Of a DNA stretch of 26,538 nucleotides, positions 23,670 to 26,538 are shown piece after piece; within the stretch, counting starts at the first letter, position 1, and every line of letters begins with the position of its first letter. A model generated the notes under the pieces. The model did not search any database and was not told the DNA's origin. It saw nothing but the letters and a program-made list of their open reading frames with translations. This DNA comes from Lentzea aerocolonigenes (GTDB lineage Bacteria; Actinomycetota; Actinomycetes; Mycobacteriales; Pseudonocardiaceae), in the NCBI RefSeq assembly GCF_000955955.1, contig NZ_JYJG01000362.1, forward strand, positions 1 to 26,538, read 5' to 3'. Position numbers and translations under genes: made by a program.

Positions 23670-23687
23670 GACGCACGAGCTTAGTCA
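23670..23687 (-). promoter_or_regulatory. Candidate promoter of methyltransferase copy B
   Basis: Plus-strand GACGCACGAGCTTAGTCA, counterpart of the copy A element near 18153-18170. Minus-strand TAAGCT (23683-23678) fits a -10 element, giving a leader of about 55 bases to GTG 23618. Confidence 0.5.
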
Positions 23688-23728
23688 CCCGAGCGGACAT
23701 TGCGCTGAACCATCAGAGTGACCCGGAA

Positions 23729-23774
23729 CCACCCGATCAGGCACTGTCGTCTTCCCCCAAACGGCTCCTAGTGT
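23729..23774 (+). promoter_or_regulatory. Promoter/operator of P450 copy B
   Basis: CCACCCGATCAGGCACTGTC (23729-23748) then, after exactly 20 bases, TAGTGT (23769-23774). Differs from the copy A box at one base, and that change breaks the CCCGATCGGG palindrome seen there. Flanking intergenic sequence is much less alike. Confidence 0.6.
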
Positions 23775-23811
23775 GGTCCGTCCCCATTCGGCCCAACTCT
23801 CAGGAGTCTGG

Positions 23812-25107
23812 ATGCCCGTCCCGGTGGCGCCACGCCGCTGGCCGTTACTCGGGCACACCCCGGCGATGCTCACCCAGCGCGCCAAGTTCACCGACGCGCT
23901 GCACGAGCACGGCGACGTCGTGCGCCTGGACCTCGGCCCATTGCACGCCTACTTCGTCACCTCCCCCGCCCTGACGCACGAAGTCCTTGTCTCCCAAGGC
24001 TCGAAATTCCGCAAGGGCGCGATGTTCGACAAGTTCCAGCCCTACCTCGGCACGGGCCTGCTGTTGTCGAACGGCGAGTTCCACCTGCGACAGCGCCGCC
24101 TGATGCAGCCGGCGTTCCATCGGGAACGGATCGAATCCTATGCCTCGACAATGGCTCGTGCTGCTTCTTCGCTGGCTGCGCGCTGGCAACCAGGCGAGAC
24201 CCGCACCATCGAGAACGACATGCAGGAGCTCGCGGTCACCATCGTCGGCGAGACCCTCTTCTCGACGGAGATCGGCCACCGCGCCGTCGAGGAGGTCCGC
24301 AGGTCCATCTTCACCGTCATCCAGCAGGGCATGATCCGCGCCCTCTCCCCGTCCTTCGTCGAGAAGCTCCCCCTCCCGGGCAACCGCGAGTTCGACGCCG
24401 CCATCGCCCGCATGAAAGCCGTTGTCCTGCAAGTGATCGAGGCCTGGCGAGCCGACTCCACCGACCACGGCGACGTCCTCTCGATGCTCCTGTTGGCCGG
24501 CATGACCGACGAGCAGACCTACGACGAAGTCCTCACCCTCCTCACCGCAGGCATAGAAACCACCGCGATAGCCCTGGCCTGGGCCTTGTACGAGGTGGGC
24601 AGCAACCCGGAGATCGAACACCGCCTGCACACCGAACTCGACCAGGTCCTGGGCCCCCGCCCGGTGACCTACGCGGACGTCGACAAACTCGTCTACACAG
24701 GACAGATCGTCCAGGAAACCCTGCGCCACTACCCAATTTGGTTCGTGATGCGCCGCACCCTGACCGAAGTCCAACTAGGCGAAGCAACGCTCCCACCAGG
24801 CGCCGAGGTGATCATCAGCCCCCACGCCCTGCACCACGACGAACGCTACTTCCCGTCCCCCCAACGCTTCCAGCCCGAGCGCTGGACTCCTTCTTTTCTC
24901 GCCGGCCTGCCTCGCGGCGCTTTCGTCCCGTTCGGCGGCGGCAACCGCCAATGCCTGGGCAACACCTTCGCCCACACGGAAATCGTCATAACCCTCGCCA
25001 CCATCGCAAAACAGTGGCGCCTGACCCCCACCCGCCCTGCGCGCGTGAAGTTCACGTCCGCCCCGTACCCCAACGGCCTCCTCATGAAGGCCGTCCCCCG
25101 CAACTAG
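23812..25107 (+). CDS. Cytochrome P450, module copy B
   Basis: Paralogue of the P450 at 18290, 431 residues. Start at ATG 23812 (AGGAG at 23802) aligns exactly with copy A (MPVPVAPRRWPLLGHT); the longer frame from 23773 is not supported. It has AGIETT in the I-helix, ETLR in the K-helix, and FGGGNRQCLG with haem ligand Cys381. Compared with copy A it lacks five residues before MTDEQ (a surface loop in the G-H region) and differs in the B-C region (SQGSKFRKGAMFDKFQPYLGT), where substrate recognition usually lies, so the two may act on different but related molecules. Followed after 15 bp by hydrolase copy B. Electron-transfer partners are not in the window. Confidence 0.95.
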   Translation: MPVPVAPRRWPLLGHTPAMLTQRAKFTDALHEHGDVVRLDLGPLHAYFVTSPALTHEVLVSQGSKFRKGAMFDKFQPYLGTGLLLSNGEFHLRQRRLMQPAFHRERIESYASTMARAASSLAARWQPGETRTIENDMQELAVTIVGETLFSTEIGHRAVEEVRRSIFTVIQQGMIRALSPSFVEKLPLPGNREFDAAIARMKAVVLQVIEAWRADSTDHGDVLSMLLLAGMTDEQTYDEVLTLLTAGIETTAIALAWALYEVGSNPEIEHRLHTELDQVLGPRPVTYADVDKLVYTGQIVQETLRHYPIWFVMRRTLTEVQLGEATLPPGAEVIISPHALHHDERYFPSPQRFQPERWTPSFLAGLPRGAFVPFGGGNRQCLGNTFAHTEIVITLATIAKQWRLTPTRPARVKFTSAPYPNGLLMKAVPRN

Positions 25108-25122
25108 CCCGGAAGGTCCCCC

Positions 25123-26109
25123 ATGCGCCTCCGCAGCCTGTGTGCCGCGGCCCTGCTAGCCCTCTTCTGCACCCCAGCACCGGCCAACGCCGTCACACCC
25201 CCGTGCCAAGACGTCAGCTACCAGGTCCGCATAGGCCTGACCCCACTGGTGACCTCCCTGGAAACCATGGCGGGCAGACTCTGCGTCCCCACCGGCGCCA
25301 CCAAGATCCAAGTCCTGATCCCAGGCGGCACCTACGACCGCACCTACTGGGACGTGGGCTTCGATCCCAACACCCACTCGTTCACCCGCTCCCAGAACGC
25401 CTCCGGCTTCGCCACCCTCGCCCTGGACCGCCTGGGCACCGGCAAGAGCTCCAAGCCCTTGAGCGCCCTGGTAACCGCCTCGACCCAAGCCAGCGCGGTC
25501 CACCAGGTCATCCAAACCCTCAAGCCCAGGTTCTCGAAGGTCATCGTCGCGGGCCACTCGATCGGCTCCGCAATGGCCATGATCGAGGCAGGCACCTGGC
25601 ACGACGTGGACGGCGTCCTGGTAACCGGCTTCACGCACAAGATGAACTACATAACCGTAGTGCCGGTCCTGGCCAACATGATCCCGGCGGGTCTTGACCT
25701 CGGCTACCTCACCACCATGCCCGACACCCGCTACAACTCGTTCCACAAACCAGGCCCTCTGGTCCCCGGCGCCATCTCGTTCGACGAGTCCACGAAGGAC
25801 GTCTTCGCCGCCACCGAGGCAGTCGACACCATCCTCCTCAACACCGTGATCATCCCCATCTCTCGTCAGATCTCGGTGCCGGTGATGATCGCCCTAGGCA
25901 ACGACTTCCACTTCTGCAGCTCCGGCGTCCCTCTGATGGGCAGCGACTGCTCCTCCCCAGCCGCCCTGAAGGCCGACGAAGGCCAGTTCTTCCCGTCCGC
26001 CCCGTCCCTCAACACCTTCATCCTCAACGGCTACGGCCACTCCATCAACTACGCCCCGAACGCCCCCGACTACCTCTCCGCAGTAGCCACCTGGACCAAA
26101 TCGATCTGA
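25123..26109 (+). CDS. Secreted alpha/beta hydrolase, module copy B
   Basis: Paralogue of the hydrolase at 19621, 328 residues. Signal peptide MRLRSLCAAALLALF...APANA, with cleavage before VTPP. The nucleophile is Ser146 in AGHSIGS and the catalytic His is His306 in GYGHSINYAP; GNDFHFC may hold the acid. Both cysteine pairs of copy A are kept (PCQDV/RLCVP, FHFC/SDC). GGAAGG stands 6-7 bases before ATG 25123. A Cys in the signal peptide (LALFC) does not fit a lipobox. Wobble positions here are somewhat richer in A than in copy A, a mild compositional difference. Substrate unknown. Confidence 0.9.
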   Translation: MRLRSLCAAALLALFCTPAPANAVTPPCQDVSYQVRIGLTPLVTSLETMAGRLCVPTGATKIQVLIPGGTYDRTYWDVGFDPNTHSFTRSQNASGFATLALDRLGTGKSSKPLSALVTASTQASAVHQVIQTLKPRFSKVIVAGHSIGSAMAMIEAGTWHDVDGVLVTGFTHKMNYITVVPVLANMIPAGLDLGYLTTMPDTRYNSFHKPGPLVPGAISFDESTKDVFAATEAVDTILLNTVIIPISRQISVPVMIALGNDFHFCSSGVPLMGSDCSSPAALKADEGQFFPSAPSLNTFILNGYGHSINYAPNAPDYLSAVATWTKSI

Positions 26110-26110
26110 C

Positions 26111-26122
26111 TAAACTCGGCGC
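26111..26122 (+). promoter_or_regulatory. Leaderless-type promoter of the ATL gene
   Basis: TAAACT (26111-26116) lies exactly six bases before ATG 26123 and there is no Shine-Dalgarno sequence. This is the typical spacing for an actinobacterial leaderless transcript starting at the A of the ATG. It begins two bases after the stop of the hydrolase gene. Confidence 0.6.
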
Positions 26123-26446
26123 ATGGACGAAGAGATCCACGAACGAGTCCGCGACTTCATCAAGGCCATCCCACGCGGACGAGTCGCCACCTACGGCGAC
26201 ATCGCTGATCTCGCCAAGGCCCCATCGCCAAGGCTGGTCGGCCGCATCCTGAACGAGGACGGCCACGGCCTGCCGTGGCAACGCGTCCTCAAAGCCGACG
26301 GCACCTGCGCCCCACACCTGAGGGAAACCCAACTACAACTCCTCCACGAGGAGGGCGTCCCAAACCTGGACGGCAAAATCAACCTGCGCGAACACCGCTG
26401 GGAAGCGGCCCGCAAAGAAGAGGACGAAGTCCCAGGCCTCTGGTAA
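26123..26446 (+). CDS. Alkyltransferase-like protein (ATL)
   Basis: A 107-residue protein with the DNA-binding fold of O6-alkylguanine-DNA alkyltransferase but no reactive cysteine: the PCHR site reads LPWQRVL (Trp in place of Cys). ATL proteins bind O6-alkylguanine and flag it for nucleotide-excision repair rather than removing the alkyl group themselves (family knowledge). Helix-turn-helix segment GRVATYGDIADLAKAPSPRLVGRIL includes the conserved Tyr and the Arg finger region. The length is normal for ATL. In Mycobacterium tuberculosis a similar gene (Rv3204, from memory) lies close to adnA, which supports this call. Probably translated from a leaderless message. Confidence 0.92.
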   Translation: MDEEIHERVRDFIKAIPRGRVATYGDIADLAKAPSPRLVGRILNEDGHGLPWQRVLKADGTCAPHLRETQLQLLHEEGVPNLDGKINLREHRWEAARKEEDEVPGLW

Positions 26447-26447
26447 C

Positions 26448-26510
26448 GCCGAAGCCGAAGGCGAGGCACCCGAAGGCGAAGCCGAGGCAAGGCGACGCCG
26501 AAGGCGAGCT
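26448..26510. repeat. GAAGGCGA-type short repeats after ATL
   Basis: The sequence after the stop is built from variants of CCGAAGGCGAGG and GAAGCCGAGG and ends with CGCC-GAA-GGCG and a short T-run (CTTTT). It is probably a degenerate tandem repeat that may also act as terminator. The window ends just after, so its full extent is not visible. Confidence 0.55.
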
Positions 26511-26538
26511 GCTTTTCCCGTGCGCTCCGGGTGGGGTC

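Overview
High-GC actinobacterial DNA, most likely from the Pseudonocardiaceae (Lentzea/Saccharothrix-like). This is inferred from GC-rich wobble positions, frequent GTG starts, an AdnAB motor nuclease instead of RecBCD, several DUF574-type methyltransferases, and a chitinase with a DasR-type operator. No rRNA, tRNA, CRISPR array, transposase or integrase was seen.

Layout. (1) 52-3166: an OmpR-type two-component system (sensor kinase and regulator, minus strand), divergent from a secreted DUF5666-like protein and followed by a small two-helix membrane protein. (2) 3373-6890: an M20 metallopeptidase translationally coupled (ATGA) to a TrkA-domain potassium channel, divergent from a DoxX-like membrane protein and an unrecognised protein. 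(3) 6874-13862: adnB and adnA, the two subunits of the actinobacterial double-strand-break resection motor. A 494-bp spacer separates them and carries two small tandem repeats. (4) 14037-14984: a secreted GH18 chitinase with a dre-like operator. (5) 15095-26109: the most notable part, a four-gene module present twice in tandem in the same orientation. Each copy has a PAS-GGDEF-EAL protein and a DUF574 SAM methyltransferase on the minus strand. Divergent from these are a cytochrome P450 and a secreted alpha/beta hydrolase on the plus strand. (6) 26123-26446: an alkyltransferase-like (ATL) DNA-repair protein with a leaderless-type promoter.

How the genes may work together. AdnA, AdnB, the K+ channel and ATL form a conserved neighbourhood in mycobacteria (Rv3200c-Rv3204, recalled from memory). 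Here about 12 kb of accessory DNA (chitinase plus both module copies) sits between adnA and atl, so this looks like an insertion hot spot. In the duplicated module, gene order, strand, start signals and short promoter boxes are all kept although the proteins have diverged, which suggests both copies work and share regulation. The P450 and hydrolase are near-coupled (15-17 nt apart), so a small molecule could be oxidised inside the cell and a related ester or amide cut outside. Both GGDEF-EAL proteins have lost most residues needed to make or break cyclic-di-GMP and are better read as sensors or scaffolds. The function of the module is unknown; I know of no described system with this composition.
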